This document shows positions 1 through 7,895 of a DNA stretch of 64,000 nucleotides, piece after piece (within the stretch, counting starts at the first letter, position 1; every line of letters begins with the position of its first letter). The stretch comes from Actinomycetes bacterium (lineage in GTDB: Bacteria; Actinomycetota; Thermoleophilia; Gaiellales; Gaiellaceae): assembly GCA_026708005.1 (NCBI GenBank), contig JAPOVR010000125.1, positions 1 through 64,000 on the forward strand, given 5' to 3'. The notes beneath the pieces were generated by a model. That model made no database searches, was not told the origin of the DNA, and saw only the letters and a list, made by a program, of their open reading frames with translations. The position numbers and the translations under genes were made by a program.

Positions 1-1
1 G

Positions 2-76
2 CCGGAATCTGAAGTCTCGGCCTGGCTCGCCTCGAGGCCGCGCGCGACCGGGGAAAGCTTCGGCCGTGAGCGATGA
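2..76 (+). CDS. C-terminal tail of a small excisionase-like protein (5' end outside the window)
   Basis: The second reading frame is open from the left edge and stops at TGA 74-76, giving a 24-residue tail containing PESEVSAWLASRP. Tails of this kind (a hydrophobic strand, then S/R-x-E-V-x-A-W-L) close the helix-turn-helix of excisionase/AlpA-type proteins. Its stop overlaps the start of the primase gene as ATGA, so the two are probably translationally coupled. The excisionase call is inference from a short tail; another small DNA-binding protein is possible. Confidence 0.4.
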   Translation, partial: PESEVSAWLASRPRATGESFGRER

Positions 77-2043
77 GCGCCCTGGAAGCGCTGCACAGGC
101 GGAGCGTACACTTCGTTCTCTGCCACAGCGACAAGCATCCGATCTCGAAGGGATGGCAGAAGACGCGGCCCAGCTTCGCGGCCGTTGAGGCGCACGCCGG
201 CCGCGGCGGGTTGATAGGAGTGATCCCCGGCTCGCTCGGCTGCGTGGTCGTGGACGTCGATGAGGGAGGCGCGGCTGCAGTCGAGGCGCTGCGCGTTCTC
301 CTGGGCGATCCGATTGCGACGATCGGGACGCGGAGCGGCGGCTTCCATCTCTGGTATCGGGCGCCGGCCGGTGAGCACGGCAACCGAAAGTGGGTACTTG
401 ATGCGCCTCCCTGCGGTGGCGACATCCGGGGCTCGAACGGGTTTGTGGTTCTGTGGGATCCGGTCGCGGTTGTTGACGGGCTTGCCGCGAACTTCGCTGC
501 TGCACGGTCGCCTTCCCTGCGCGTTCTCCCGAAGCCGACCACAAACGGCCGCGGTGTGGCGGCTGTGCGGGCCGCGCCTGTGGGCGCGCGCAACGACACC
601 CTCAATAGGGTGGCTTTCCTGGCCGCAAAGCACGGCGAGCTCGACGAGGTTGAGCTGACGGGAGCGGCCCTCGAGGCGGGGCTGACGGCGCGGGAGGTTG
701 CGGTCACGCTCAAGTCGGCTGCGCAGGCAGGGCGCGCGGCTGGCGGGCCGAAGCCGGGCGAGATCGAGGTCGCAGCCGCGCTCGCAGCTGCAGGGATCGG
801 GGATAGACATGCCCACACCCCGGGGTTGGGCTGGTTTCTCAGGGACGGGCTGTGGAGGCGAGACGAGGGCTCCAACGCGATCCGCGAGCTGGTTCATGAG
901 GTGTTGCTGGGGAACCGGACGACCGTGTCACTGCAGCAGGGGACGACAACGTTGAAGGTTGTCCGCGAGCTTGAGCCACTTGTGTGCATCCCGCTGGGTG
1001 AGTGGGACTCAGACCCCGAGACATGCGGGACTGCGGACGGCCGGGTGCTCGACCTGCGCACAGGCCAGATCAGAGACGCGGCCGGCGAGCGGATCACGAT
1101 GCGGCTGGGCGCAACCCCGAAAAGCGGCGAAGCCCCGCTCTGGAAGGGCGCCCTCGACCGGGCCTTCACCGAAGGAGAGCAGGAGTGGCTGCAAACCTGG
1201 GCCGGCTACTGCTTGACCGCTTACGTGCACGAGAAGCGGTTCGTCTTCGTCTCGGGAACCTCGAACAGCGGGAAGTCGGCGATCTTCGGGACGCTCGCCG
1301 CCGCGGCAGGCGGCTACGCCGCAACCGCGCCCGACGACGCGCTGTTCGGGAACGTCAGCGACCACCCCGCGTGGCTGGCCCTGCTTCGCGGCCGCCGGCT
1401 CTTGTGGATCGATGAAGCCCCGACCGTGCCGTGGCGGACTTCGAGGGTGAAAGCGATCACCGGCGGCCAGCCGGTCCAGGCCCGCTTCATGCGGCAGGAC
1501 CCGATCGAGTTCACGCCGACCGTCAAGCTGATCGCGGCAGCGAACGGGCTGCCGCCAATACCGGCGGCAGATAGCGGCTTCGCAAGCCGGCTCGTTCAGA
1601 TCCCGCTACAAAGCGTGATCCCAGAAAACGAGCGCGTACCCGGCTTCGAGCGGCAGCTCAGACAAGAGCTGCCGGTGATCCTCAATTGGCCCGTCGTGGG
1701 AGCCAACCGCTACCTCCAACATGGGTTGCCGGCGCCTCCGCAACCGTGGACAGCCGCCGGGGAGGACTACATTCAGGGAGAGGACACGGTCGCTTTGTGG
1801 GCAGGGCAGTGCTTGGACGTCCCCGACCCCGAAGGCTGGCTCCCGAGAGGCGCCGCGCTCGCGTCCTGGAACACCTGGAACAACAGCAACGACAAGCGAG
1901 CCACCAGGCTCATCAGTTGGATCGCCGACAAGATCAACACAGACCCCTCATGGCAAGAGGTGCGCGATACCACCCGAAGCGGTGTCCGCGGCTGGGCCGG
2001 GATCTCGCTGCCTAGCCCAGACGGTGCACAAGAAGCGCACTAG
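73..2043 (+). CDS. Prim-pol / superfamily 3 helicase replication protein of a mobile element
   Basis: A 656-residue replicase of phage/plasmid P4-like type. The N-terminal ~165 residues look like a bifunctional primase-polymerase domain: VVVDVDEGG has the metal-binding Asp pair at about 61 and 63, and GGFHLWYRAP has the family His at about 92. The C-terminal half is a D5/SF3-type helicase with Walker A GTSNSGKS (about 395-402), Walker B RRLLWIDEAP (about 440), and a downstream LIAAANGLPPIP segment followed by SRLVQIPL, like motif C and the arginine region. It would prime and unwind the element's own origin. The ATG is chosen because it overlaps the preceding stop. Such genes sit in integrative plasmids, prophages and phage satellites, in line with the next genes. 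No integrase lies inside the window. Confidence 0.85.
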   Translation: MSALEALHRRSVHFVLCHSDKHPISKGWQKTRPSFAAVEAHAGRGGLIGVIPGSLGCVVVDVDEGGAAAVEALRVLLGDPIATIGTRSGGFHLWYRAPAGEHGNRKWVLDAPPCGGDIRGSNGFVVLWDPVAVVDGLAANFAAARSPSLRVLPKPTTNGRGVAAVRAAPVGARNDTLNRVAFLAAKHGELDEVELTGAALEAGLTAREVAVTLKSAAQAGRAAGGPKPGEIEVAAALAAAGIGDRHAHTPGLGWFLRDGLWRRDEGSNAIRELVHEVLLGNRTTVSLQQGTTTLKVVRELEPLVCIPLGEWDSDPETCGTADGRVLDLRTGQIRDAAGERITMRLGATPKSGEAPLWKGALDRAFTEGEQEWLQTWAGYCLTAYVHEKRFVFVSGTSNSGKSAIFGTLAAAAGGYAATAPDDALFGNVSDHPAWLALLRGRRLLWIDEAPTVPWRTSRVKAITGGQPVQARFMRQDPIEFTPTVKLIAAANGLPPIPAADSGFASRLVQIPLQSVIPENERVPGFERQLRQELPVILNWPVVGANRYLQHGLPAPPQPWTAAGEDYIQGEDTVALWAGQCLDVPDPEGWLPRGAALASWNTWNNSNDKRATRLISWIADKINTDPSWQEVRDTTRSGVRGWAGISLPSPDGAQEAH

Positions 2044-2097
2044 CGAACATGATGCGCACGCTTCTAGGCCCGGCTTTGAGCGAAGAGCCGGTCGGAG

Positions 2098-2197
2098 GTG
2101 CAGAAAGTGCAGAAGGTGCAGATGGATCCCAATATCCCTGTTTGCGCGCGCACGTGCGTGCGTGGAGAGAAACGGCCGCCAGTGCACCATCTGCACC
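2098..2197. repeat. Tandem 9-mers plus an 11-bp inverted repeat behind the replicase
   Basis: Three consecutive 9-mers (GTGCAGAAA, GTGCAGAAG, GTGCAGATG) occupy 2098-2124. The sequence GGTGCAGATGG at 2115-2125 returns inverted as CCATCTGCACC at 2187-2197. The 2044-2444 gap otherwise holds no convincing gene. Iteron-like repeats next to a replicase suggest an origin or a replicase/regulator binding site, but this is inference. A repeat inside a decayed coding sequence is the alternative. Confidence 0.45.
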
Positions 2198-2444
2198 AAC
2201 GGGCTTCATCCACGTCCTGAGCTGCACAACCAAGCCCACAGCGAGACCAGCCCCACCACCCCGCAGCGGCACGCAAGGCCAGACATCCCTGGCAGCAGCT
2301 ACAGAGGCGGCCGTAGTTCAAGCGACGGCAGGGCCAGGGGCGATGCTGCGTTCATGGCTACGGCAGCTCTCGCTGCGGCTACCGTTTCAGCGGTGACCAA
2401 GGCTCTGGATATCAAAGGAAATCAAAGCTGGCTCGGGGTGGTTT

Positions 2445-2774
2445 GTGCCTAAAGGGGGTCGTAGGCCGGGGGCGGGCAGGCCTGCGGGTTCCCGGAACCG
2501 GGGGTCTGTGGTGCTGGCGGATGGGCGGACGCTGGGGGAGGTGTGCCGCGAGGCGACGGAGGAGGCCGTTGAAGCCCTGCGGTCTGTGATGGCCGATCCG
2601 GGTTCGCCGGGGAGCGCTCGTGTGGCTGCCGCGACGGCTTTGCTTGACCGGGGCTGGGGCAGGCCCCGGCAGCGGCTGGAGGTGGACGACAGCCCGCCGC
2701 CCGCGGAGGGGAGCCCGGGGCTGAGGCTTGTCCGGCCGGGCGACCCAGGGTTCGTCGAGCCGCCGGCTCCGTGA
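2445..2774 (+). CDS. Small phage-type protein, terminase small subunit-like
   Basis: A 109-residue protein starting at GTG 2445 with the basic Gly/Arg/Pro-rich head PKGGRRPGAGRPAGSRNRG that opens many phage terminase small subunits and phage DNA-binding proteins. A short helical region (LGEVCREATEEAVEALRSVM, about 35-54) and a helix with RVAAATALLDRGWGRP follow; this pattern is common in small-terminase-like proteins of actinobacterial prophages. The tail is Pro-rich. The stop overlaps the next start as GTGA. A terminase role is inferred from the head motif and the helical repeat; no large terminase is visible in the window. Confidence 0.5.
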   Translation: MPKGGRRPGAGRPAGSRNRGSVVLADGRTLGEVCREATEEAVEALRSVMADPGSPGSARVAAATALLDRGWGRPRQRLEVDDSPPPAEGSPGLRLVRPGDPGFVEPPAP

Positions 2775-3373
2775 CGCGCGCGCTGGCGTTGACGCCCCGT
2801 CCTGACGGAACTCTCGTAGAGCTGGGCGCAGACGACGACGCTCTCCCGGTTGCGGTTGCCCGTGACGCTGCCACGGACGTGGAGGGCTGCCCGGACGGGC
2901 TGCTCGCCGAGGCGCGTGCCTGCGCGCGCCGCCGGACAGCTCCTCGGTTGCCGTGGAGTTGCCGGGCCGCCCGTGACGTTGGGGCCGTGGTGGTCGGAGA
3001 GCTGCAACTGCCGGCCTGCACCCGTCGGATGCTGTACCGCCATGTGGCCAGCACCCCCTACCTGCGGGCCGGAGGCAAGGTCCTCTTTGAGTTTTTTGGT
3101 GTCCCCGAGCCTGGCGAGCCGGCCAAACCGGTGTTTGTGGGTCACAGAGCGGTCTGGGCTGCCCTATGTCTGCCGGGCTGGCAGACTGTGGAGAAAGGAA
3201 CCTTGGCAAAGTTCGGGGCGGCGGCCGCCGACGGGGACGGGCCGCTGGCGCTGCCGTTCGCCTCCCTGGAAGCGCGGGACTGGTGGGCTACCGCGACAGC
3301 AGAGGCCACCTGGCCGCTAGGGGAACGGGAGCACGCGGCGGCGAGGATCGCTGCCACCCCGTACCTAGGGTAG
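2771..3373 (+). CDS. Hypothetical protein of the mobile element, translationally coupled
   Basis: A 200-residue protein that I do not recognise. It starts at GTG 2771, overlapping the previous stop by 4 nt. It holds two TPYL motifs (ASTPYLRAGGK at mid-length and AATPYLG at the C-terminus) and a soluble alpha/beta-looking middle with LFEFFGVPEPG. The last ~44 codons (from PLALPFAS) recur as a second copy at 5038-5167 beyond the KAP gene, so a related gene or gene end once lay there. Codon use matches its neighbours. No signal peptide or membrane segment is visible. Confidence 0.5.
   Translation: MTRALALTPRPDGTLVELGADDDALPVAVARDAATDVEGCPDGLLAEARACARRRTAPRLPWSCRAARDVGAVVVGELQLPACTRRMLYRHVASTPYLRAGGKVLFEFFGVPEPGEPAKPVFVGHRAVWAALCLPGWQTVEKGTLAKFGAAAADGDGPLALPFASLEARDWWATATAEATWPLGEREHAAARIAATPYLG
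3239..3369 (+). repeat. Direct repeat copy 1 flanking the KAP NTPase gene
   Basis: About 131 nt encoding the C-terminal PLALPFAS...TPYL segment of the preceding protein. It matches 5038-5167 in the same orientation at roughly 80% by eye, with no length change, so both copies keep the same reading frame. Confidence 0.75.
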
Positions 3374-3532
3374 TAGCCGCAGGGCTGCCCTGGACGCCAT
3401 CCTGTGGCGCTATGCGAGGCGCTGCAGCCGGGGGAGACCCAAGCTGAAGCTCTGTTCTGGCCTCGCCAGCGGCAGCGCGGGCTGTCGGTCAGCGGGTGAG
3501 AGACTGGCCTCTCATCCGGCAGGAGCCCCGGT

Positions 3533-4915
3533 TCAGACAGAGAGCTCGACCAGATCAGACAGCCCCTCGAGCGTAACCCCACAGGACAAAATGTCCATAC
3601 CAAAATCGTGGAATACCTTCAGATTCTCCTCGCGGACAACAACGCCGAAGAGAGCGGATTCTCTGAGACGGCTTACGCGGTGTTCCAGGGTTCGTTCTGC
3701 TAGGGGTTCCAGGCTGAGATGGCACAAGATCATGACCATCCTTTGAGCGACCACACCCCGCCCAGAGGTGGTACGGACAGAGAGCTTTTTGTTCAAGCCT
3801 TCGGCGGCAGTGATTCCATCGCACGCGCCCATCAAGAACTGGTCGTAGACGTCCCGCGCCAACAGGCGGAGCGCGAACAGGCTCACAGCAGCTTGCTTCA
3901 CTAGCTGCTGGCCATGCGCGAAGCCTCTATCGGGCGCACGGGCAAGCACGAGCGAGACGTGGTGCACCAGCTGCTGGATGTCTCGGAGGCTCACACCTGG
4001 CTGCTCTGCCAGCAATTTGACCATGTGGCCTGAGTAGGCCGCGTCTTGCAAGTGCTCCTCGAGCCCGGCCCCGGAGAAGGAACCTTCCAAGAAGCCCGCG
4101 AGCTCAGAACCCGGGTCGGGCAGATCAATCGACAAATCAACGAACCGGCGCAGATAGACGCCTGCTTCGCAACCCTCGCCGAAGAGCTGCCTGACCCTCT
4201 GGCGCAGCTCGTGTTCGTTGATGCCCAGAACGGTCACCATGCCACCCGCGTCGAACAGGTGTCTCACTGTGTCCAGCAGCTCCAGCGCACGCTCGGGCAA
4301 GCACCTGTCGAGCTCGTCGATGAACACCACGAACCTGCCGTCGTGCTGCTCGACCAGCTTGGCCAGCGCCTCACGGAACTCGACTCTTTGCTGCTCGATC
4401 TGTTTCCACTCCTCGAACAGCGGGGCATCCTCCGCTGCCTGGAAATCCTTCCTGCTGACGACACCCTTTGTGGCCACTTGGGCCCACCGCCATGCGAGGT
4501 TGCCCATTGTCCCTAGCAGCCGTTGACCGGCTGTTGCTTCGGCGGCCAGGGCTGAGACAAGGTCGACTAACGGCTCGCGTGTGTGGCTCTGCTGCCACGC
4601 GTTGAACTCCACCGCAGCCACGCCCTTCCCGCGAAGATGAGCCGCACACATCTGCAGAAACACCGACTTGCCAGACCCGAAGCCGCCGTTCACAGCCACC
4701 ACAGCAGCCGACTCGGTTCGCGTGATCAGTCGGCAGAGAGCCTCCACCCGTCGCTGCCGGTCAAGCCTGTCACGCTCGATCGGCTTGGTGTCATCGACCT
4801 CGAACTCCTCAGGACGGAGACGCACCACCTCGATCCCCTCTTTCCCGACGCCCAACGTCAGCCTTTGACCGTACAGACCCCCCAAGACACCGGCAGCAGG
4901 CTGAAGGTTCAGCAC
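3533..4915 (-). CDS. KAP-family P-loop NTPase
   Basis: A ~460-residue KAP-type NTPase. Walker A is GGFGSGKS (about 77-84). The KAP-style Walker B is VVFIDELDRC (about 196-205), followed by LPERALELLDTVRHLF and the TVLGINEHEL strand usual for this family. After it comes the LRRFVDLSIDLPDP segment. The open frame extends to 5107, but its first ~22 codons are the antisense of the direct repeat at 5038-5167. I therefore place the start at GTG 4915, which has AGGGGA six bases upstream. No membrane segments are obvious, unlike many KAP proteins that carry them inside the P-loop domain. KAP NTPases occur in mobile elements and phage-defence loci; a defence role here is inference only. Confidence 0.75.
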   Translation of the reverse strand: MLNLQPAAGVLGGLYGQRLTLGVGKEGIEVVRLRPEEFEVDDTKPIERDRLDRQRRVEALCRLITRTESAAVVAVNGGFGSGKSVFLQMCAAHLRGKGVAAVEFNAWQQSHTREPLVDLVSALAAEATAGQRLLGTMGNLAWRWAQVATKGVVSRKDFQAAEDAPLFEEWKQIEQQRVEFREALAKLVEQHDGRFVVFIDELDRCLPERALELLDTVRHLFDAGGMVTVLGINEHELRQRVRQLFGEGCEAGVYLRRFVDLSIDLPDPGSELAGFLEGSFSGAGLEEHLQDAAYSGHMVKLLAEQPGVSLRDIQQLVHHVSLVLARAPDRGFAHGQQLVKQAAVSLFALRLLARDVYDQFLMGACDGITAAEGLNKKLSVRTTSGRGVVAQRMVMILCHLSLEPLAERTLEHRVSRLRESALFGVVVREENLKVFHDFGMDILSCGVTLEGLSDLVELSV

Positions 4916-5037
4916 CTCGCTTCCCCTGCCTGTTGTACCGGCTCGCTCGAGTACGGCCGTAGGCCAGCGTCTCGCGGAAAGGTAACGCCTCCGGGATGGG
5001 ACCAGAGCCCGTGCTGGTTTGGCTTGCAGCCAGACCA

Positions 5038-5167
5038 GGCCGCTGGCGCTTCCGTTCGCCTCCCGCCAGGCGCGGGACTGGTGGCCCACCGCAACAGCCG
5101 AGGACACCTGGCCGCCAGGAGAGCGGGCGGGAGCGCTCGAGAGGGTCGCCGCGACGCCCTACCTCGA
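5038..5167 (+). repeat. Direct repeat copy 2 flanking the KAP NTPase gene
   Basis: Second copy of the 3239-3369 segment, again reading PLALPFAS...ATPYL on the plus strand. The frame runs on to a stop near 5219 but has no plausible start, so this is a fragment of a related gene or the product of a duplication. Confidence 0.7.
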
Positions 5168-5602
5168 GACATCAGAGCCGCCTCGCGCTCAAAACGACCT
5201 CGCTCGAAGGGTGCCCTAGGAGGCTTTGGCGAAACGTCTGATCCGCGTAGCTGGGTGGGTTGCGGGACGGCCGCCGAGCCTTTTACCCCAAAGATGGGGC
5301 TGCTTTACCCCATGCCGACTCGGGGCTGGCTGGGCCGAGGACGCCCCAGGGTGCCACACTCCTAAAGGGGCCGAAAGGGATAGCTGACAGAGCCCTGGCC
5401 TCGACTTAGCCTGGTGGGCACAGGCCAGGCTAGAGGTGAAGGCGTTGTCGGGTTGTTCAGGGACGGAAGGGGCACCCTGGAGGCCCCTGCTGGGGCCAGA
5501 TGCCCCGCCGGGCGCTTGTGGCCGGTTGCCCAGCCCCCAGCTAGCCCCAAGACACTGACACGGCCGGTAGCCGTACCGCCCCAAGCCCGTTGACCATCTC
5601 GC
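5168..5602. other. Gene-free gap with a small C4/G4 hairpin
   Basis: No supported gene. The nonamer TTTACCCCA occurs at 5282-5290 and again at 5304-5312, and CCCC 5286-5289 can pair with GGGG 5296-5299. The mobile-element content ends about here, so an element boundary may lie in this gap, but no att-type duplication was identified. Confidence 0.35.
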
Positions 5603-7027
5603 TCAACCGGCACGCCCTTCGGCGCGAAGGCGCCAGTCCTCCGCGTAGCTGCGGAGCCCTTCGATCTCGACGCCCGGCACGGTGTCGAGTGCGATCAAAG
5701 ACGCGGAAGGATCGGCTCGGCGTCGCGTCCATCCCGCCAGCAGGCTCGCCCCGCTCGCCGTTCCCTCCTTGCTGAGGTTGCGCGAGACGCTCTGGCCTGG
5801 GCGCAAGGCGGCGAGCAGGCCACAGTAGAGCTCGCTGCCGGCGAAGCCTCCGTCCACGATCACGTCACCGCGAGACGCGAGCAACTCGAGCGCGACATCG
5901 GTCATCAGGGCGACATACAGCGTCGCCAGCGCGGCACGCTCTGCCGCCGACCGAGGTGCGGGACCGTCGAGGTGGCCGGCCCGACTCGGGAACGGCCCCC
6001 CAGGCGCGAAGGATGGAAGCGCGAGGGTTGAACGGGCAAGGAGCCGCTCGACCTCCTTTATGCCTGCGTCCGCGCCTACATCCCCTCCAGCGAGGCGCTC
6101 GAACTCACGCCCGCCCATGAACCGCGCGCTCGGTACCGGCTGCCCGTTGACGTCGACGTTGGCCAGGACGTCGCGAGTCCGATCGAGCCGCTCGAGCGAC
6201 TGGGCTGCGTCAAAGACGACGATCCAGGTGCCGCTCGAGACGAGCGAGAATGCGCGCTCGCGGCCCAGCAGGTAGCGCAGGTACGCCGCGTTGCTGTCGT
6301 GGATGCCGCAGAGGATTCGGCAATCGGCCGCAAGCCCCGTCTGGCGCGCGACCTCGTCCGCAACGTGCCCGACCTCGGCCCAGGCCGGGCGGATGGGCGG
6401 AAACAGCCGCCGCCAGCCCTGGCGCTCGACCAGCGAGGAGAAGCCGTTGCTGACCGGCGCCCACAGGTGGCTGTGCGCCCCGAGGTACGTGAGCTCACTC
6501 GAGGGCTCGCCACCGAGCCGCCAGGCCCAGTACTGCGGGTATCCCAGGAGATGCCTCGCGCGGCCGAACGACTCGGGAAACGCCTGCTCGAGCCAGAACA
6601 GGTGACGGCCCATGTTCTGGCCGGCCGGCAGCAGCGGGGCGAAGGTTTCCTCGTATCGCGGTGAGATGCTCGAGTAGGCCTGCGCGATGTCTGGCGGCAG
6701 CTCGACCTCATAGTCGGGGATCGGCAGGACCAGGCCGTCATCGTCGATCAGTGCTGGTGCGCAGCCATGGGTGGTCGCAACGATCGTGTCGATCGCCCAT
6801 CGCTCGCTCAAACCACTCAGCTGCTCGAGCAGCCAGCTCCACAAAGCCTCGGCATCGAGGTGCGTGTAGGGCGGCCCTGGGCGAGACTCGTTCCGAATCG
6901 AGACCTGCTCGAGCAGGCACGTATCGACATCGAAGACACACAGCACCACGTTCGTCTTGCCGATGTCGAGCACGCAAACCACCGGCGCGCCGGCACCAGA
7001 CCTCGTCGCCTGTGGGCGGCCGGTCAA
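5603..7027 (-). CDS. FGGY-family sugar kinase (ketose kinase, fuculokinase/rhamnulokinase-like)
   Basis: A ~474-residue FGGY carbohydrate kinase that would phosphorylate a ketose (L-fuculose, L-rhamnulose or similar) in the cytoplasm for the aldolase encoded just upstream. It opens with CVLDIGKTNVVL, the phosphate-1 loop, and later has GIHDSNAAYLRYLLG, SLVSSGTWIVV and the C-terminal IVDGGFAGSELYCGLL segment. The frame stays open to 7465, but those extra residues are antisense of the aldolase. The TTG at 7027 overlaps the aldolase stop as TTGA and is the better start. A GTG a few codons inside (VVCVLDIG) is the alternative. Substrate cannot be fixed from sequence. Confidence 0.8.
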   Translation of the reverse strand: MTGRPQATRSGAGAPVVCVLDIGKTNVVLCVFDVDTCLLEQVSIRNESRPGPPYTHLDAEALWSWLLEQLSGLSERWAIDTIVATTHGCAPALIDDDGLVLPIPDYEVELPPDIAQAYSSISPRYEETFAPLLPAGQNMGRHLFWLEQAFPESFGRARHLLGYPQYWAWRLGGEPSSELTYLGAHSHLWAPVSNGFSSLVERQGWRRLFPPIRPAWAEVGHVADEVARQTGLAADCRILCGIHDSNAAYLRYLLGRERAFSLVSSGTWIVVFDAAQSLERLDRTRDVLANVDVNGQPVPSARFMGGREFERLAGGDVGADAGIKEVERLLARSTLALPSFAPGGPFPSRAGHLDGPAPRSAAERAALATLYVALMTDVALELLASRGDVIVDGGFAGSELYCGLLAALRPGQSVSRNLSKEGTASGASLLAGWTRRRADPSASLIALDTVPGVEIEGLRSYAEDWRLRAEGRAG

Positions 7028-7683
7028 ACCTTGCGCAGCTCTGGATCCGCCTGACGGCCGTAGCCCTCGAGGATGTCCTGGACGGCGTTCATGTCTGTTT
7101 CGCTCAGAAGCGGCGGCTCGCCGAGCTGAAGCGCCCGCCAGTACTGCTCGGCCAAGTTCTCGATCTCGACAAGGAGGGCAAGCGCCGACGCCGCGCTGTC
7201 GTCGATGACGATCGCTCCGTGATGGGCGAGCAGGCAGGCGCGACGATCGGCGAGCGCCTCGATCGCAACATCTGAGAGCTCCTGCGTCGTGGGCGTCGCG
7301 TACGGAGCGCAGCGTATCTCCGAGCCGCCGGCCAGCCCAACCAGGTAGTGAATCGCCGGAATCGGCAGCCCGTGAATCGCGAGCGTCGTGCAGCACATTG
7401 GATGGGCATGGATGACGGCACATGCCTCCGACCGCCACGCGAGGACGTCGCGATGGATCCGCCATTCGGTCGACGGAAGCCGCTCGCTCTCGTACTCGCC
7501 GTCGAAGCCCATGCTGACGATGTCGTCGGCCTCCATCGACGCGTAGTCGAGCCCGGACGGCGTGAGCAGAAAGCCATCGCCGGCGCGGACGCTTACGTTG
7601 CCCGACGTGCCCTGGTTGAGGCCTAGCGCATTCATCGCGCGACAGGTTGCGACGATCTCGTTTCTCAGGGCCACATGGTTCAT
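7024..7683 (-). CDS. Class II aldolase (L-fuculose-phosphate aldolase-like)
   Basis: A 219-residue class II aldolase/adducin-fold enzyme that would split a ketose 1-phosphate into DHAP and an aldehyde. It shows the phosphate-binding LNQGTSGNVSVR near the N-terminus, TPSGLDY, the zinc-binding pair in VIHAHPMCC, and a third ligand region at LLAHHGAIV; all match the FucA/AraD pattern. Length is normal for FucA. It is first in a two-gene operon with the kinase (4-nt overlap) and diverges from the peptide-type ABC transporter, so one regulatory gap may serve both. Confidence 0.85.
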   Translation of the reverse strand: MNHVALRNEIVATCRAMNALGLNQGTSGNVSVRAGDGFLLTPSGLDYASMEADDIVSMGFDGEYESERLPSTEWRIHRDVLAWRSEACAVIHAHPMCCTTLAIHGLPIPAIHYLVGLAGGSEIRCAPYATPTTQELSDVAIEALADRRACLLAHHGAIVIDDSAASALALLVEIENLAEQYWRALQLGEPPLLSETDMNAVQDILEGYGRQADPELRKV

Positions 7684-7895
7684 CGCGCGCCAGAGGGTTC
7701 GAGGGCCGCTATCTGCGAGAGTCCATGCGGCCCGGCAGCGACTCTACCGGCTCGGCTCCCACGCTTGATTTCGAGCCTGGCGCGCACTTACGATGCAGGC
7801 TAGAGCGACGGAGTCGGCAGCAACCCTGCCGCAAACTTTGTCCCCGAGCGCCCGTCCAAAAACGTTATAGGCGTCTCTACGAGAAGGGAACGCGC
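7684..7895. promoter_or_regulatory. Divergent intergenic region between aldolase and ABC transporter operons
   Basis: This 212-nt gap must hold the promoters of both the minus-strand aldolase/kinase operon and the plus-strand transporter operon. A strong ribosome-binding site, GAGAAGGGA at 7881-7889, lies six bases before the ATG at 7896. No clear operator palindrome was identified. Confidence 0.5.

Noticed and set aside
3500-3545. Possible tRNA 3' end (CCCCGGTTCAGAC) as an integration site
   Set aside because: No acceptor stem, anticodon arm or complete cloverleaf could be drawn around it.
4916-5107. Extra 64 N-terminal residues of the KAP NTPase
   Set aside because: The first ~22 codons are antisense of a repeat that codes on the plus strand, and the GTG at 4915 has a good ribosome-binding site.
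7028-7465. N-terminal extension that would make the sugar kinase 620 residues long
   Set aside because: These codons are antisense to the well-supported aldolase gene; the TTG at 7027, overlapping the aldolase stop, gives a normal FGGY length.
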